DNA of 64,000 nucleotides. It comes from an uncultured Marinobacter sp. (GTDB taxonomy: Bacteria; Pseudomonadota; Gammaproteobacteria; Pseudomonadales; Oleiphilaceae). Positions 51,617-61,880 of this stretch are shown piece by piece. How positions within the stretch are numbered: the first letter of the stretch is position 1; each line of letters opens with the position of its first letter. Below the pieces are notes generated by a model, which was not told the origin of the DNA, ran no database searches, and worked only from the letters and a program-made list of their open reading frames with translations. The position numbers and the translations under genes were made by a program. The DNA lies in contig NZ_CANLBK010000001.1 in the NCBI RefSeq assembly GCF_947488835.1, positions 620,001 through 684,000 of the forward strand, written 5' to 3'.

Positions 51617-52525
51617 ATGCCAAGTCAGGATAGACCTCAACCTTTGCACGCCATGAGCATAGACGTAGAAGATTACTTCCACGTTGCGGCTCTTTCTGGC
51701 GTGATCCGCCCAGAGCAATGGGGCTCGCTACCCTCTCGGGTGGAGCAGAACACCGAACGGCTGCTGGCGCTGTTTGAAAAGCACGATGTTAAGGCGACCT
51801 TTTTTGTGCTTGGCTGGGTTGCCGAACGATTTCCTGCCCTGATTCGAACCTTATCCGACCATGGCCATGAAATCGCCTCCCACGGATACAGCCACCAACT
51901 CATTTATAACCAGACTCAGGATGTTTTCCGGGAAGAAACGGTTCGCTCCAAAGCACTTCTGGAAGACATCACTGGCAAATCCGTCGACGGTTACCGTGCT
52001 GCCAGCTATTCCATTACCCGTGAGTCTCTCTGGGCGCTGGATATATTAAGCGAAGCAGGGTTTACCTGGGATTCGAGTATTTTCCCGATTCGGCACGATA
52101 ACTACGGTATTCCTGATTCTCCAACTGCGCCCTACTCTATCCAAACCGCCAGCGGGGCGATTATCCGTGAGTTCCCGTTAACCACGGCGCACATCATGGG
52201 GCTTTCCATTCCCGCGGCGGGGGGCGGTTATTTTCGCCAGTTCCCTTATCCGGTATTCCGGTATCTCTTTCGCAATGCGTCCGGTTTTGGCGCGCGGCCG
52301 CAAATGTTTTACCTGCACCCTTGGGAAATAGACCCGGAACAGCCACGTTACGATAACGCAAGCTGGTTTTCCCGCTTCCGACATTATACTAATCTGGACC
52401 AATGTTACGGTCGCCTTGAGCGCTTGCTTGGGGATTTCCGATTCGGAACTGTGAGTGAAAGCTATAATGCCTACGAACCAGACAAAACCCTGCTGCGCAG
52501 CGATCAGATGATCCGCCTCGCTTGA
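51617..52525 (+). CDS. XrtA system polysaccharide deacetylase (DUF3473 type)
   Basis: A 302-residue NodB-fold deacetylase. HAMSIDVEDYFHV carries the catalytic Asp pair near residue 18, ATFFVLGWVAERFP the second strand and EIASHGYSHQLIYNQT the metal-binding histidines near 92; GYRAASYSIT is motif 3. The C-terminal part (FYLHPWEIDPEQPRY and WFSRFRHYTNLD) is the DUF3473 extension typical of the TIGR03006 subfamily of exosortase A loci. No signal peptide, so it probably acts on cytoplasmic or lipid-linked sugars. AAGGAG precedes the ATG. It pairs with the ATPase 31 bases downstream. Confidence 0.93.
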   Translation: MPSQDRPQPLHAMSIDVEDYFHVAALSGVIRPEQWGSLPSRVEQNTERLLALFEKHDVKATFFVLGWVAERFPALIRTLSDHGHEIASHGYSHQLIYNQTQDVFREETVRSKALLEDITGKSVDGYRAASYSITRESLWALDILSEAGFTWDSSIFPIRHDNYGIPDSPTAPYSIQTASGAIIREFPLTTAHIMGLSIPAAGGGYFRQFPYPVFRYLFRNASGFGARPQMFYLHPWEIDPEQPRYDNASWFSRFRHYTNLDQCYGRLERLLGDFRFGTVSESYNAYEPDKTLLRSDQMIRLA

Positions 52526-52556
52526 TTCAGGGCAATGAGCTGAACAGGAATTGACT

Positions 52557-53594
52557 ATGTATCTGGAATTTTTCGGTCTCCATAGACATCCCTTCCGTAT
52601 TACGCCGGAAGACGATTTCATTTACATGAGCCAGCAACATTCACGGGCTTTTGTATACATGTCTTCAGCGATCTGGAGTTCTGAGGGCTTTGTGGTTATC
52701 AGCGGTGAGATCGGGTCTGGCAAGACAACTTTGCTGAAAAAGACGGTCCGTAACCTGGAAGGCAATCTCAAGCTGCTCAATATTTCCTACACCAATCTTG
52801 AATCCAAGGACCTGTTTGGCCTGATCCTGCGTAAAGCCGGAATGAAGGTAGAGGACGAGAGCAAGGTGGCCATGCTGTTCCAGATCACAGACTACCTTGA
52901 GCAAATGGCCAAGGCTGGCACACCTGTAGTGCTTACCATTGATGAAGCCCAGAACCTTACCCGGGAAAACCTTGAAGATGTTCGTATGCTGGCCGGTATG
53001 GAAAGCATGGGCGGGCCCTCAATGCGAGTTATTCTCCTGGGCCAGCCAGAACTCAAACAGGCCGTACTGGATATCCCGCAGCTGGCCCAGCGGGTAAAGC
53101 TGTTCTTCCACCTGGAAGGCCTTTCTCCGAAAGAAACCGCTGAATATATTGATTACCGGCTTCTGGTTTCCGGCCACGGCGGCAATAAACTGTTTGATGG
53201 GGACACGGTTCGCGAGATTCACAAGCTGAGCAAGGGCATCCCACGTCTGATTAACAAGCTGTGTGACGGCATGATGATGTGCGCCTACTCGGAAGACCGG
53301 CCGTTTATTGATCCCCATGACTTGAAATCCATTCGTAAGGATTTGCTGGGCGACGATCTGCCGGTGAACACTCCGAAGTTGACTGGCCTGAAGAAACGGG
53401 AGCACGCGACCCCAGAGCAAACCGGGACCGCTGGCGATTTGGCGGGTGTGGGCCAGGCGCTCGTCCGCATGGCGGAAGCACTGGAGCGTATTGACAGCAG
53501 GCTAGCCAACATTTTCCCCGACGAGCAATCTGCCCGCAGGGAAAACCATGGCGTGCCGGATAACGTTAAGCCATTGTCGCCCAGCAGGAAGTAA
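52557..53594 (+). CDS. XrtA/PEP-CTERM system-associated ATPase (ExeA-like)
   Basis: A 345-residue AAA ATPase of the GspA/ExeA-like group. It begins MYLEFFGLHRHPFRITPEDD, has Walker A SGEIGSGKTTLL near residue 50 and Walker B VVLTIDEAQN near 125, with PRLINKLCDGMMMCA typical of the sensor region. The last 70 residues are low-complexity and end with a predicted amphipathic segment. This family (TIGR03015-type) is regular in exosortase A loci; what it remodels is unknown. AGGA is spaced well before the ATG at 52557; the frame is also open from a TTG at 52551. Confidence 0.92.
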   Translation: MYLEFFGLHRHPFRITPEDDFIYMSQQHSRAFVYMSSAIWSSEGFVVISGEIGSGKTTLLKKTVRNLEGNLKLLNISYTNLESKDLFGLILRKAGMKVEDESKVAMLFQITDYLEQMAKAGTPVVLTIDEAQNLTRENLEDVRMLAGMESMGGPSMRVILLGQPELKQAVLDIPQLAQRVKLFFHLEGLSPKETAEYIDYRLLVSGHGGNKLFDGDTVREIHKLSKGIPRLINKLCDGMMMCAYSEDRPFIDPHDLKSIRKDLLGDDLPVNTPKLTGLKKREHATPEQTGTAGDLAGVGQALVRMAEALERIDSRLANIFPDEQSARRENHGVPDNVKPLSPSRK

Positions 53595-53610
53595 TCGCTG
53601 CGGTACCGGC

Positions 53611-55107
53611 CTAGATAACGAACATATCCACAAATTCGTGAACGGTAGTCTCTTCCAGGTTCTTCTGGTTTTTGCAGGCGCCGAAGATCTGCTCGCATCT
53701 TTGCGCCGGAAAGCGGGTTGCCAGATTAGCCCGGAACTTGTCAGATAGCAGTGGAATGCTCTCCTCTCTGCGCCTGCGGTGACCTATCGGGTATTCCACA
53801 GCCACTTTCTCCGTACTGGAGCCATCCATGAAGAACACCTGGATGGCATTCGCTATTGAGCGCTTATCTGCCTCGAGATACTCACGGGTATAGCGCTCAT
53901 CCTCAACGATTTCCATCTTGTCTCTGAGTTCATCGATGAGTGGGTTGGCTTCGTGGAAGCTGTCTTCGTAATGCTCAGCCACCAGATCACCAAAAATGAG
54001 CGGCACAGCTGCCATGTATTGCAGACAGTGATCTCGGTCTGCAGCATTCGCCAGTTTACCGACCTTGGAAATGATGCGAATGGCAGATTCGTGTGTGGTT
54101 ATTACGATTCGGTCAATCTCATCAAGCCGGTCTTTCACTTGCGGGTGAAGTGTTACAGCGGCTTCGGCTGCCGTCTGGGCATGAAACTCTGCGGGGAAAG
54201 ATACTTTGAAAAGTATGTTTTCCATCACATAGGAACCAAACTCCTGAGGTAACGAAAACTGGCGCTTGTCTTCCGGTTTCAGGGCCTGGTCTTTGTTTGT
54301 TTTGCTGAAGAGGACGTCGTAAAAACCCCACTGGGGTGCCGTCAGTGCGCTTGGAATACCCATTTCACCGCGCATGGCAATATCTGCAAGGCGCACTGCG
54401 CGGGAGGTGGCGTCACCGGCTGCCCAGGATTTCCTTGAACCGGCATTGGGTGCGTGGCGGTATGTTCGCAGTGCCTGACCATCTACCCAGGCATGGGAGA
54501 GCGCAGTCAGCATTTGTTCGCGAGTCGCCCCCATAAGCTTAGCGGTGACGGCCGTTGAAGCCACTTTCACCAATATAACGTGATCCAGACCCACGCGATT
54601 GAAGGAGTTTTCCAAAGCGAGCACGCCCTGGATTTCGTGGGCCATGATCATGGCCTCGAGAACGTCACCCATGGTGAGCGGCGCTTTTCCTTCAGCAACA
54701 CGCTTTTGAGACAGGTGGTCCGCCACCGCCAGTATGCCGCCTAAGTTATCCGAAGGATGCCCCCATTCGGCTGCCAGCCAGGTGTCGTTATAGTCCAGCC
54801 AGCGCACGATACAGCCGATATCCCAGGCTGCTTTTACAGGATCGAGCCTGAATGAGGTACCGGGAACCCGGGCGCCGTGGGGAACAACCGTGCCCTCCAC
54901 AATCGGCCCAAGGTGTTTGGTGCAATCCGGAAAGCGTAAAGCCAGCAGGCCACAGCCTAGGGTGTCCATAAGGCAATGGCGCGCCGTATTCCAGGCTTCC
55001 TTGCTTGTTATTTTATAGGTGAGGACGTAATCGGCGATCTTCTGGAGGGCTTCGTCGTAATCAGGGCGTTCGTTGAGATCGAATGTGGCTGACGTAGTGA
55101 CTGACAT
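53611..55107 (-). CDS. prpD: 2-methylcitrate dehydratase PrpD
   Basis: A 498-residue MmgE/PrpD family enzyme that removes water from 2-methylcitrate in the propionate-degrading methylcitrate cycle. The N-terminal helical domain contains [20 protein letters not shown], then [20 protein letters not shown] (about 105-124) with the conserved D-x-NDT and GHPSDN motifs of PrpD. Length is as expected. It is the last gene of the minus-strand prp cluster, 98 bases after prpF, and ends head to head with the EPS ATPase 16 bases away, with no terminator recognised between. AcnD and PrpF in the same cluster provide an alternative dehydration route. Confidence 0.94.
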   Translation of the reverse strand: MSVTTSATFDLNERPDYDEALQKIADYVLTYKITSKEAWNTARHCLMDTLGCGLLALRFPDCTKHLGPIVEGTVVPHGARVPGTSFRLDPVKAAWDIGCIVRWLDYNDTWLAAEWGHPSDNLGGILAVADHLSQKRVAEGKAPLTMGDVLEAMIMAHEIQGVLALENSFNRVGLDHVILVKVASTAVTAKLMGATREQMLTALSHAWVDGQALRTYRHAPNAGSRKSWAAGDATSRAVRLADIAMRGEMGIPSALTAPQWGFYDVLFSKTNKDQALKPEDKRQFSLPQEFGSYVMENILFKVSFPAEFHAQTAAEAAVTLHPQVKDRLDEIDRIVITTHESAIRIISKVGKLANAADRDHCLQYMAAVPLIFGDLVAEHYEDSFHEANPLIDELRDKMEIVEDERYTREYLEADKRSIANAIQVFFMDGSSTEKVAVEYPIGHRRRREESIPLLSDKFRANLATRFPAQRCEQIFGACKNQKNLEETTVHEFVDMFVI

Positions 55108-55205
55108 AGCACCGGCTCCTTCGATTTGAGTGTCTGCTTACTACAGCCTAGCAAACTTAGCACTCAATGACCGAAAGGAGCCGGTTACCCGTTTTTCACT
55201 TACCG

Positions 55206-56384
55206 CTAGAAGCTATCTCCCGGCACCCTCACCCATCCTTCCATCAGGATGCGGGCACTTCGGCTCATGATGGCCTTGGTGGCTGTCCACTGGCCGTCGA
55301 CTTCTTTGGCTTCTGCGCCAACTTGCAAGGTGCCTGACGGATGACCAAAGGTGACTGAGGTGCGGTCACCGCCGCCTGCGGCCAGGTTCACCAGTGTTCC
55401 GGGGATGGCCGCCGCGGTTGCGATGGCCACTGCGGCTGTGCCCATCATGGCGTGGTGTAGCTTGCCCATGGAGAGCGCGCGCACCAGTACGTCGATATCA
55501 CCTGCAGCAATCTTCTTGCCACTGGACGACGTGTACTCCGCCGGCGGCGCTACGAAAGCGACTTTCGGCGTGTGCTGTCGGGCGGCACCTTCTTCGATAT
55601 TCTGAATCAGCCCCATCTTCACAGCGCCGTGGGCGCGGATGTTTTCAAACATCGCCAGGGCTTTGGGATCGCTGTTGATGTCGTCCTGCAGTTCCGTGCC
55701 GTTGTAGCCGATAGCCTCGGCGTTGATAAACACCGTGGGGATACCGGCATTGATCATGGTGGCTTTAAGGGTACCAACGCCTGGCACTTCCAGTTCGTCC
55801 ACCAGGTTGCCGGTGGGGAACATTGAGCCTTCGCCATCGGCTGGATCCATGAATTCCACCTGCACTTCGGCTGCGGGAAAGGTTACTCCATCCAGCTCGA
55901 AATCACCGGTTTCCTGTACTTCACCGTTGGTGATAGGCACGTTGGCAATGATGGTCTTGCGGATATTGGCCTGCCAGATGCGAACCACCGCCGTGCCGTT
56001 TTCCGGAATGCGGTCTTTTGTGACGAAGCCACTGTTAATCGCAAAGGCGCCGACGGCTGCGGTGAGGTTACCGCAGTTGCCGCTCCAATCCACGAAAGGC
56101 TTATCGATGCTTACCTGACCGAACAGGTAATCCACATCGTGGTCTGGCTGAGTGCTTTCACTCAGGATCACGGTTTTACTGGTGCTGGATGTGGCACCGC
56201 CCATACCATCGGTTTGCTTCTGGTAGGGGTCTGGACTGCCTATTACACGCAGTAGCAGGTTATCCCGCGCGGGGCCCGGTGTGCGGGCCCTCTCCGGGAG
56301 ATCGCCCAAACGGAAAAACACACCTTTGCTGGTGCCGCCACGTATGTACGTGGCGGGGACTTTGATTTGCGGTGCGTGACTCAT
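55206..56384 (-). CDS. prpF: PrpF, 2-methylaconitate isomerase
   Basis: A 392-residue DUF453-family isomerase. IKVPATYIRGGTSKGVFFRL near the start is the signature of the family, with GNCGNLTAAVGAFAI near residue 115 and RTSVTFGHPSGTLQVGAE toward the end. PrpF converts the product of AcnD, trans-2-methylaconitate, to the cis form used by the next enzyme. The ATG at 56384 is supported by GAGGG at good spacing; the open frame's TTG at 56405 overlaps the acnD stop. It follows acnD by 17 bases. Confidence 0.94.
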   Translation of the reverse strand: MSHAPQIKVPATYIRGGTSKGVFFRLGDLPERARTPGPARDNLLLRVIGSPDPYQKQTDGMGGATSSTSKTVILSESTQPDHDVDYLFGQVSIDKPFVDWSGNCGNLTAAVGAFAINSGFVTKDRIPENGTAVVRIWQANIRKTIIANVPITNGEVQETGDFELDGVTFPAAEVQVEFMDPADGEGSMFPTGNLVDELEVPGVGTLKATMINAGIPTVFINAEAIGYNGTELQDDINSDPKALAMFENIRAHGAVKMGLIQNIEEGAARQHTPKVAFVAPPAEYTSSSGKKIAAGDIDVLVRALSMGKLHHAMMGTAAVAIATAAAIPGTLVNLAAGGGDRTSVTFGHPSGTLQVGAEAKEVDGQWTATKAIMSRSARILMEGWVRVPGDSF

Positions 56385-56401
56385 TTCATTGCCCTCATTG
56401 T

Positions 56402-59014
56402 TCAAACTGCACCTTCAGACTGGAGGAAGTCCTCAGCAAAGCGCTGCAACACGCCACCTGCAGAATAGATGTGCAACTCTTCTGCGGTATCCAGCCTGCA
56501 AATTACCGGCACCTTCTCAGAGCTACCATCTTTGCGAGTGATGATCAGAGTCAGCTTGGCGCCAGGCGCAGGCTTGCCTTCCACATCGAAGGTTTCGGTA
56601 CCGTCAATTTTCAGCGTTTTGCGCGTTGTGCCTTCCTCAAACTGCAGGGGCATAACACCCATACCCACCAGGTTGGTGCGGTGGATGCGCTCAAAGCCTT
56701 CAGCAACAATCGCCTCAACACCCGCCAGTGCAACGCCTTTTGCGGCCCAGTCACGGGAGGAGCCCTGGCCATAGTCAGCACCGGCAATGATGATCAACGG
56801 CTGTTTGCGCTCCATGTAGGTTTCAATGGCTTCCCACATACGGGTGACCTTACCTTCCGGCTCGATACGGGCCAAAGAGCCCTGCTTCACTTTACCGTTT
56901 TCATCCAGCACCATTTCGTTGAACAGTTTCGGGTTGGCAAAGGTTGCGCGCTGGGCGGTCAGGTGATCGCCGCGGTGGGTTGCGTAAGAGTTGAAGTCCA
57001 CCTCTGGCACGCCCATCTTGTGCAGGTATTCACCGGCGGCGCTGTCCATCATGATGGCGTTTGAAGGCGACAGGTGATCCGTGGTGATGTTGTCTGGCAG
57101 AACCGCCAGCGGGCGCATGCCTTTAAGCTGCTTCTCTCCAACCATGCCACCTTCCCAATACGGGGGACGACGAATATAGGTACTCATCGGGCGCCAATCG
57201 TAAAGTGGACTAATGTTAGCGTGGGCTTCCTGGGTTACATCGAACATCGGAATGTAGGTGCTGCGGAACTGCTCGGGTTTCACCGATTCTTTTACGATGG
57301 CGTCGATTTCTGCATCATCCGGCCAGATGTCTTTCAGGGTGACAGCATTGCCGTCCTTATCGTAGCCAAGCACATCTTTCTCGATGTCGAAGCGGATGGT
57401 TCCGGCGATGGCGTAAGCAACCACCAAAGGTGGTGAAGCAAGGAATGCCTGCTTGGCGTAGGGGTGAATCCGGCCATCGAAGTTACGGTTACCGGAGAGC
57501 ACTGCCGTCGCGTACAAATCGCGATCAACCACTTCTTTCTGGATAACCGGATCCAGCGCGCCGCTCATGCCGTTACAGGTGGTGCATGCGAAGCCCACAA
57601 CGCCGAAGCCGAGATCTTCCAGCTCAGGTAACAATCCGGCATCGTTGAGGTACATTTCAACGGTTTTAGAACCCGGTGCCAGAGAGGATTTCACCCAAGG
57701 CTTGCGGGTAAGACCCAGCTTATTGGCGTTACGGGCAATCAGGCCGGCAGCAACCATGTTGCGAGGGTTACTGGTGTTTGTGCAGCTGGTGATGGCAGCG
57801 ATGATTACAGCCCCATCCGGCATTTTTCCTTCCTCCTGTTCCCACTCACTGGCAATGCCACGTTCAGCAAGCTCGGAGGTTGGAAGGTGCGCGTGAGGGT
57901 TGGACGGGCCAGCCAGTGTGCGCACAACGGTAGAAAGATCGAATTTGAGAACCCGCTCGTACTCGGCTGTCTTCAGAGCATCTGCCCATAGGCCAGTGTG
58001 CTTGGCGAATCTCTCTACCAGAGCTACCTGCTCGTCTTCACGGCCGGTCAGCTTCAGATAGTCGATGGTTTGGCCATCGATGTAGAACATGGCGGCTGTA
58101 GCGCCGTATTCCGGTGTCATGTTGGAAATCGTTGCACGGTCACCGATGGTCAGGCTGTCTGCGCCTTCGCCGTAGAATTCCAGATAAGCACCTACAACAC
58201 GCTCTGTGCGCAGGAATTCGGTCAGTGCCAGCACCATATCGGTACTGGTGATTCCCGGCTGCAGCTTGCCTGTCAATTCAACACCGACAATATCTGGCAG
58301 GCGCATCATGGACGCACGGCCAAGCATTACACTCTCGGCTTCCAGTCCACCCACGCCTACAGAGATAACGCCCAGGGCATCGACCATGGGTGTGTGGCTG
58401 TCTGTACCTACGCAGGTGTCCGGAAAGGCTACCTTCTTGCCTTCGCCATCGGCACGGGCCTGTACAACCGGCGACATTTTCTCCAGGTTGATCTGGTGCA
58501 TGATGCCGTTACCCGGCGGGATCACATCCACATTCTTGAACGCTTTCTTGGTCCAGTTGATGAAGTGGAAGCGGTCATCGTTGCGGCGGTCTTCGATCTC
58601 GCGGTTTTTCTCGAAGGCGTCTTTCTCAAAACCTGCGTGTTCGACGGCCAGAGAGTGATCCACGATAAGCTGAGTGGGAACCACCGGGTTTACTTTGGCG
58701 GGGTCACCGCCCTTCTCGGCGATGGCATCACGCAGGCCGGCCAGATCCACCAGAGCTGTCTGGCCCAGGATATCGTGGCAGACTACGCGGGCTGGATACC
58801 AAGGGAAGTCGAGATCACGCTTGCGCTCGATGAACTGCTTGAGGGAATCGGTCAACGCATCCGGGTCGCAGCGGCGAACCAGTTGCTCCGCCAGAATTCT
58901 GGAGGTGTACGGAAGCTTGTCATAGGCGCCGGCTTGAATGTCTTCAACGGCCTGGCGTGTGTCGAAATAGTCCAGGTCGGTGCCTGGTAGGGGTTTGCGG
59001 TAATTGGTGTTCAT
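56402..59014 (-). CDS. acnD: 2-methylcitrate dehydratase AcnD (Fe-S dependent)
   Basis: An 870-residue aconitase-like enzyme that, with PrpF, dehydrates 2-methylcitrate. It has the iron-sulphur cysteine motifs AITSCTNTSNPRNM and FACTTCNGMSGALDP, the GTDSHTPMVDALGV motif near residue 205, and a C-terminal swivelling domain with GADYGQGSSRDWAAKG and FERIHRTNLVGMGVMPL. The open frame extends upstream to 59074, but MNTNYRKPLPGTDLDYFD at 59014 is the usual family start. A large hairpin repeat separates it from prpC upstream. Confidence 0.94.
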   Translation of the reverse strand: MNTNYRKPLPGTDLDYFDTRQAVEDIQAGAYDKLPYTSRILAEQLVRRCDPDALTDSLKQFIERKRDLDFPWYPARVVCHDILGQTALVDLAGLRDAIAEKGGDPAKVNPVVPTQLIVDHSLAVEHAGFEKDAFEKNREIEDRRNDDRFHFINWTKKAFKNVDVIPPGNGIMHQINLEKMSPVVQARADGEGKKVAFPDTCVGTDSHTPMVDALGVISVGVGGLEAESVMLGRASMMRLPDIVGVELTGKLQPGITSTDMVLALTEFLRTERVVGAYLEFYGEGADSLTIGDRATISNMTPEYGATAAMFYIDGQTIDYLKLTGREDEQVALVERFAKHTGLWADALKTAEYERVLKFDLSTVVRTLAGPSNPHAHLPTSELAERGIASEWEQEEGKMPDGAVIIAAITSCTNTSNPRNMVAAGLIARNANKLGLTRKPWVKSSLAPGSKTVEMYLNDAGLLPELEDLGFGVVGFACTTCNGMSGALDPVIQKEVVDRDLYATAVLSGNRNFDGRIHPYAKQAFLASPPLVVAYAIAGTIRFDIEKDVLGYDKDGNAVTLKDIWPDDAEIDAIVKESVKPEQFRSTYIPMFDVTQEAHANISPLYDWRPMSTYIRRPPYWEGGMVGEKQLKGMRPLAVLPDNITTDHLSPSNAIMMDSAAGEYLHKMGVPEVDFNSYATHRGDHLTAQRATFANPKLFNEMVLDENGKVKQGSLARIEPEGKVTRMWEAIETYMERKQPLIIIAGADYGQGSSRDWAAKGVALAGVEAIVAEGFERIHRTNLVGMGVMPLQFEEGTTRKTLKIDGTETFDVEGKPAPGAKLTLIITRKDGSSEKVPVICRLDTAEELHIYSAGGVLQRFAEDFLQSEGAV

Positions 59015-59045
59015 GGACGTTACTCTGACTGAATCTGTTGTATTT

Positions 59046-59137
59046 CCCCCTCTCCCCCGACCCCTCTCCCGCAAGGGGAGAGGGGAGTAAAATCACTGTT
59101 CCCTCTCCCCTTGCGGGAGAGGGTTAGGGAGAGGGGG
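59046..59137. repeat. Large inverted repeat of the CCCTCTCCC type
   Basis: Two arms (59046-59086 and 59100-59137), rich in CCCCTCTCCC on one side and GGGAGAGGG on the other, can fold into a stem of nearly 40 bases. Each arm also contains its own small hairpin, CCCTCTCCCGCAAGGGGAGA in the left arm. Dispersed elements of this kind are common in gammaproteobacterial intergenic regions. It lies in the 130 bases between prpC and acnD and may affect mRNA stability or termination there. Confidence 0.88.
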
Positions 59138-59144
59138 TCGCTTT

Positions 59145-60275
59145 TTAGACTCGCTTCTCAATCGGCACCCACTCAGCATGCTCCGGCCCGGTATAGTCCG
59201 CACTCGGGCGAATAATCCGGTTATTTTCACGCTGCTCTTTCACGTGGGCTGTCCAGCCGGATACGCGGGACATAACAAAAATCGGCGTGAACAGCTCAGT
59301 GGGAATGCCCATGAAGTGATAGGTCGATGCATGGAAGAAGTCGGCGTTACAGAACAGCTTTTTCTCGCGCCACATTACTTCTTCACAGCGAACAGATACC
59401 GGATACAGAACCGTATCCCCTACTTCTTTGGCCAGTTTCTCTGACCACTTTTTGATGATCACGTTGCGGGGATCGGATTCGCTGTAGATCGCGTGGCCGA
59501 AGCCCATGATCTTTTCCTTGCGGGCCAGCATGCCCATCAGGCCTTCTTCGGCTTCCTCTGGTGTCTGGAATCTCTGAATCAGCTCCATGGCCGCTTCGTT
59601 AGCACCACCGTGCAGTGGGCCGCGCAGTGTACCGATCGCGCCGGTTACACAGCTGTGGATGTCAGACAAAGTAGAGGCACACACGCGAGCCGTGAAGGTG
59701 GAGGCGTTGAATTCGTGCTCGGCGTAGAGAATCAGGGATACGTTCATCACACGTTCGTGCAGCTCGCTGGGCTTTTTGCCATGCAGCAGTTCGAGGAAGT
59801 GACCACCGATGGAGTCCACATCACTGTCGGTTTCAATGCGAACGCCTTCATGGGCGAAACGGTACCAATAGGTGATGATGCCCGGGAAAAGCGCCAGCAT
59901 GCGGTCGATTTTGTCGTCCTGCTCGCTGAAATCCTGCTCGGTTTCCAGGTTGCCCAGCATGGAGGCGCCGGTGCGCATGACATCCATGGGGTGAGCGTCT
60001 TTCGGGATCTGCTCCAGAACGGTTTTCAGTGCTGCAGGCAATCCACGCAGGCTCTGGAGCTTGTGCTTGTAGGCGTCCAGTTCCTGCTGGTTCGGCAGCT
60101 TGCCGCGCAGCAGCAGGTAGGCCACTTCTTCAAACTGGGCGTTGTCTGCCAGATCGCTTACATCATAACCACGATAGGTGAGGCCGGTTCCGGTTTTACC
60201 AACGGTGCACAGCGCCGTTTCACCAGCTACCTGCCCGCGGAGGCCTGCACCACCGAGTTTCTTTGCTTCTGCCAT
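59145..60275 (-). CDS. prpC: 2-methylcitrate synthase PrpC
   Basis: A 376-residue citrate-synthase family enzyme joining propionyl-CoA and oxaloacetate. The start KLGGAGLRGQVAGETALCTV and TGLTYRGYDVSDLADNAQFE are typical of PrpC. GPLHGGANEAAMELIQRF near residue 225 and MGFGHAIYSESDPRN near 262 contain the two active-site His regions of citrate synthases, and SVRCEEVMWREKKLF follows. It follows prpB by 17 bases. Confidence 0.95.
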   Translation of the reverse strand: MAEAKKLGGAGLRGQVAGETALCTVGKTGTGLTYRGYDVSDLADNAQFEEVAYLLLRGKLPNQQELDAYKHKLQSLRGLPAALKTVLEQIPKDAHPMDVMRTGASMLGNLETEQDFSEQDDKIDRMLALFPGIITYWYRFAHEGVRIETDSDVDSIGGHFLELLHGKKPSELHERVMNVSLILYAEHEFNASTFTARVCASTLSDIHSCVTGAIGTLRGPLHGGANEAAMELIQRFQTPEEAEEGLMGMLARKEKIMGFGHAIYSESDPRNVIIKKWSEKLAKEVGDTVLYPVSVRCEEVMWREKKLFCNADFFHASTYHFMGIPTELFTPIFVMSRVSGWTAHVKEQRENNRIIRPSADYTGPEHAEWVPIEKRV

Positions 60276-60292
60276 GGATATCTCTCCTCTAA

Positions 60293-61180
60293 TTATTTTG
60301 ACTGCTGGAACAGCTGATCAAGCTTCTGTTCAAAGTCGTGATAGTTCAGGTAATCGTAGAGTTCCATACGGGTCTGCATCAGATCAACTACGTCTTTCTG
60401 ATCGCCCTTCTCAAGAATGTTCTGGTAAACGGTTACGGCCGCTTTGTTCATGGCACGGAAGGCGCTCAGCGGATACAGAACCATGCTGGCGCCGGCCTCG
60501 CCCAGTTCTTTGCGATTATAAAGCGGTGTGGCCCCGAATTCGGTAATGTTGGCCAGCAAAGGTACGTCGCCCAGCGCTTCCGAAAACGCCTTGTAGTGTT
60601 CCAGCTCGGTAACCGCTTCTGCAAAAATACCATCAGCACCGGCTTCAATGCAGGCCTTGGCGCGATCGATAGCGGCTTCCAGACCTTCTTTCTGGAAGGC
60701 ATCTGTACGAGCCATGATGAAGAAGTCTTTGTCTACACGGGCATCGGCGGCAGCTTTGATACGATCGACCATTTCTTCTTTGGAAACGATTTCCTTGTTT
60801 GGGCGGTGTCCGCAACGCTTCTGGGCCACCTGATCTTCAATATGAACCGCGGCGGCACCTGCGCGTTCCATCTGCTGGATTGTACGCGCAATGTTGAATG
60901 CCCCGCCCCAACCTGTATCGATATCGACAAGCAACGGCAGTTCAGTTGCTGAAGTGATGCGGCGTACATCCTCTACCACATCGTTCAGGCTCGTCATGCC
61001 AAGATCTGGCAAACCATAAGAGGCGTTCGCCACGCCACCACCAGACAAGTAGATAGCCTGGTGCCCTACGCGTTCGGCCATCATGGCAGCGTAGGCGTTA
61101 ATTGTGCCTACAATCTGGAGGGGTTTGTTATCGTTCAAGGCTTTGCGAAAACGCGCGCCTGGGGAGAGCTTATTGGACAT
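60293..61180 (-). CDS. prpB: 2-methylisocitrate lyase PrpB
   Basis: A 295-residue isocitrate-lyase superfamily enzyme that splits 2-methylisocitrate to pyruvate and succinate. [20 protein letters not shown] opens the fold, [16 protein letters not shown] (about residues 80-95) gives the Mg-binding Asp residues, and [16 protein letters not shown] contains the catalytic KRCGHR motif. Length is normal. It lies 16 bases after the GntR gene, so both are likely transcribed together. Confidence 0.95.
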   Translation of the reverse strand: MSNKLSPGARFRKALNDNKPLQIVGTINAYAAMMAERVGHQAIYLSGGGVANASYGLPDLGMTSLNDVVEDVRRITSATELPLLVDIDTGWGGAFNIARTIQQMERAGAAAVHIEDQVAQKRCGHRPNKEIVSKEEMVDRIKAAADARVDKDFFIMARTDAFQKEGLEAAIDRAKACIEAGADGIFAEAVTELEHYKAFSEALGDVPLLANITEFGATPLYNRKELGEAGASMVLYPLSAFRAMNKAAVTVYQNILEKGDQKDVVDLMQTRMELYDYLNYHDFEQKLDQLFQQSK

Positions 61181-61196
61181 AGTTATTCCTCTCTTA

Positions 61197-61877
61197 TCAG
61201 ATGGTTAAAACGCCTTCCTGAATTTTTTTCTCGATGTTTTTTCGAGCGGCGTTGATGTGTCTTTTCATTAGAAATTCTGCGAGCTCACCATCGCGCTGGG
61301 CGATGGCTTCAACAATACGGCGATGTTCGCCGAGGGCTCGATGGGGGCGGCCAGCAGAGGTGCTTAACCGATAGCGGTACATTCGCACCATATAATAGAG
61401 ATCGCCCAACAGCATTTGAGCCAGCTTGGCGTTCCGGCTGCCCGTGGCAATGCGGTGATGGAAATCGTAATCCCCTTCGGCCTGATAGTAGGCCTGCCCG
61501 TGGGCTTCGTCGATCATGGTTTCGTGGGCATCGAGCGTGGCTTGAAGGTCGGCAATTTCCTGGTCGGTCATGCGCTCTGCAGCCTGACGTGCTGCGAGGC
61601 CCTCCATGATTTCGCGTATGCGGTACAACTCCACCAGCTCCGTGGTGCTTAACGAGACTACCCGCACCCCCGCATGGGGGCGCCGCACTAACAACCCACG
61701 GGACTCGAGCCGGCCAAGGGCCTCCCGTAGCGGGCCGCGAGTCAATTCGAAGCGGGAGCAGAGATCCAGTTCGCCGATTTTGTCCCCCGGCACAAGATCC
61801 CCTTTAACGATTGCCGTTTGCAGACAATCAAAGGCTTCATCGGCTCGCGTGTAGGTTTGTGGTGTAGTGTCCAGCAT
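61197..61877 (-). CDS. GntR-family (FCD) regulator of the prp operon
   Basis: A 226-residue repressor-type protein. The winged helix-turn-helix is at about 10-75 ([20 protein letters not shown] and [19 protein letters not shown]), followed by an all-helical FCD ligand domain ([20 protein letters not shown], then the His of [12 protein letters not shown] as a metal ligand). As the first gene of the prp cluster it probably senses a methylcitrate-cycle intermediate and controls its own operon. Two palindromes, one three bases before its start and one about 55 bases upstream, look like its binding sites. Confidence 0.9.
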   Translation of the reverse strand: MLDTTPQTYTRADEAFDCLQTAIVKGDLVPGDKIGELDLCSRFELTRGPLREALGRLESRGLLVRRPHAGVRVVSLSTTELVELYRIREIMEGLAARQAAERMTDQEIADLQATLDAHETMIDEAHGQAYYQAEGDYDFHHRIATGSRNAKLAQMLLGDLYYMVRMYRYRLSTSAGRPHRALGEHRRIVEAIAQRDGELAEFLMKRHINAARKNIEKKIQEGVLTI

Positions 61878-61880
61878 AGT

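Noticed and set aside
56372..58990. Several long plus-strand frames opposite acnD (up to 330 codons), and similar ones opposite prpC, prpB and the EPS genes.
   Set aside because: They are antisense shadows of well-supported genes and lack family motifs.
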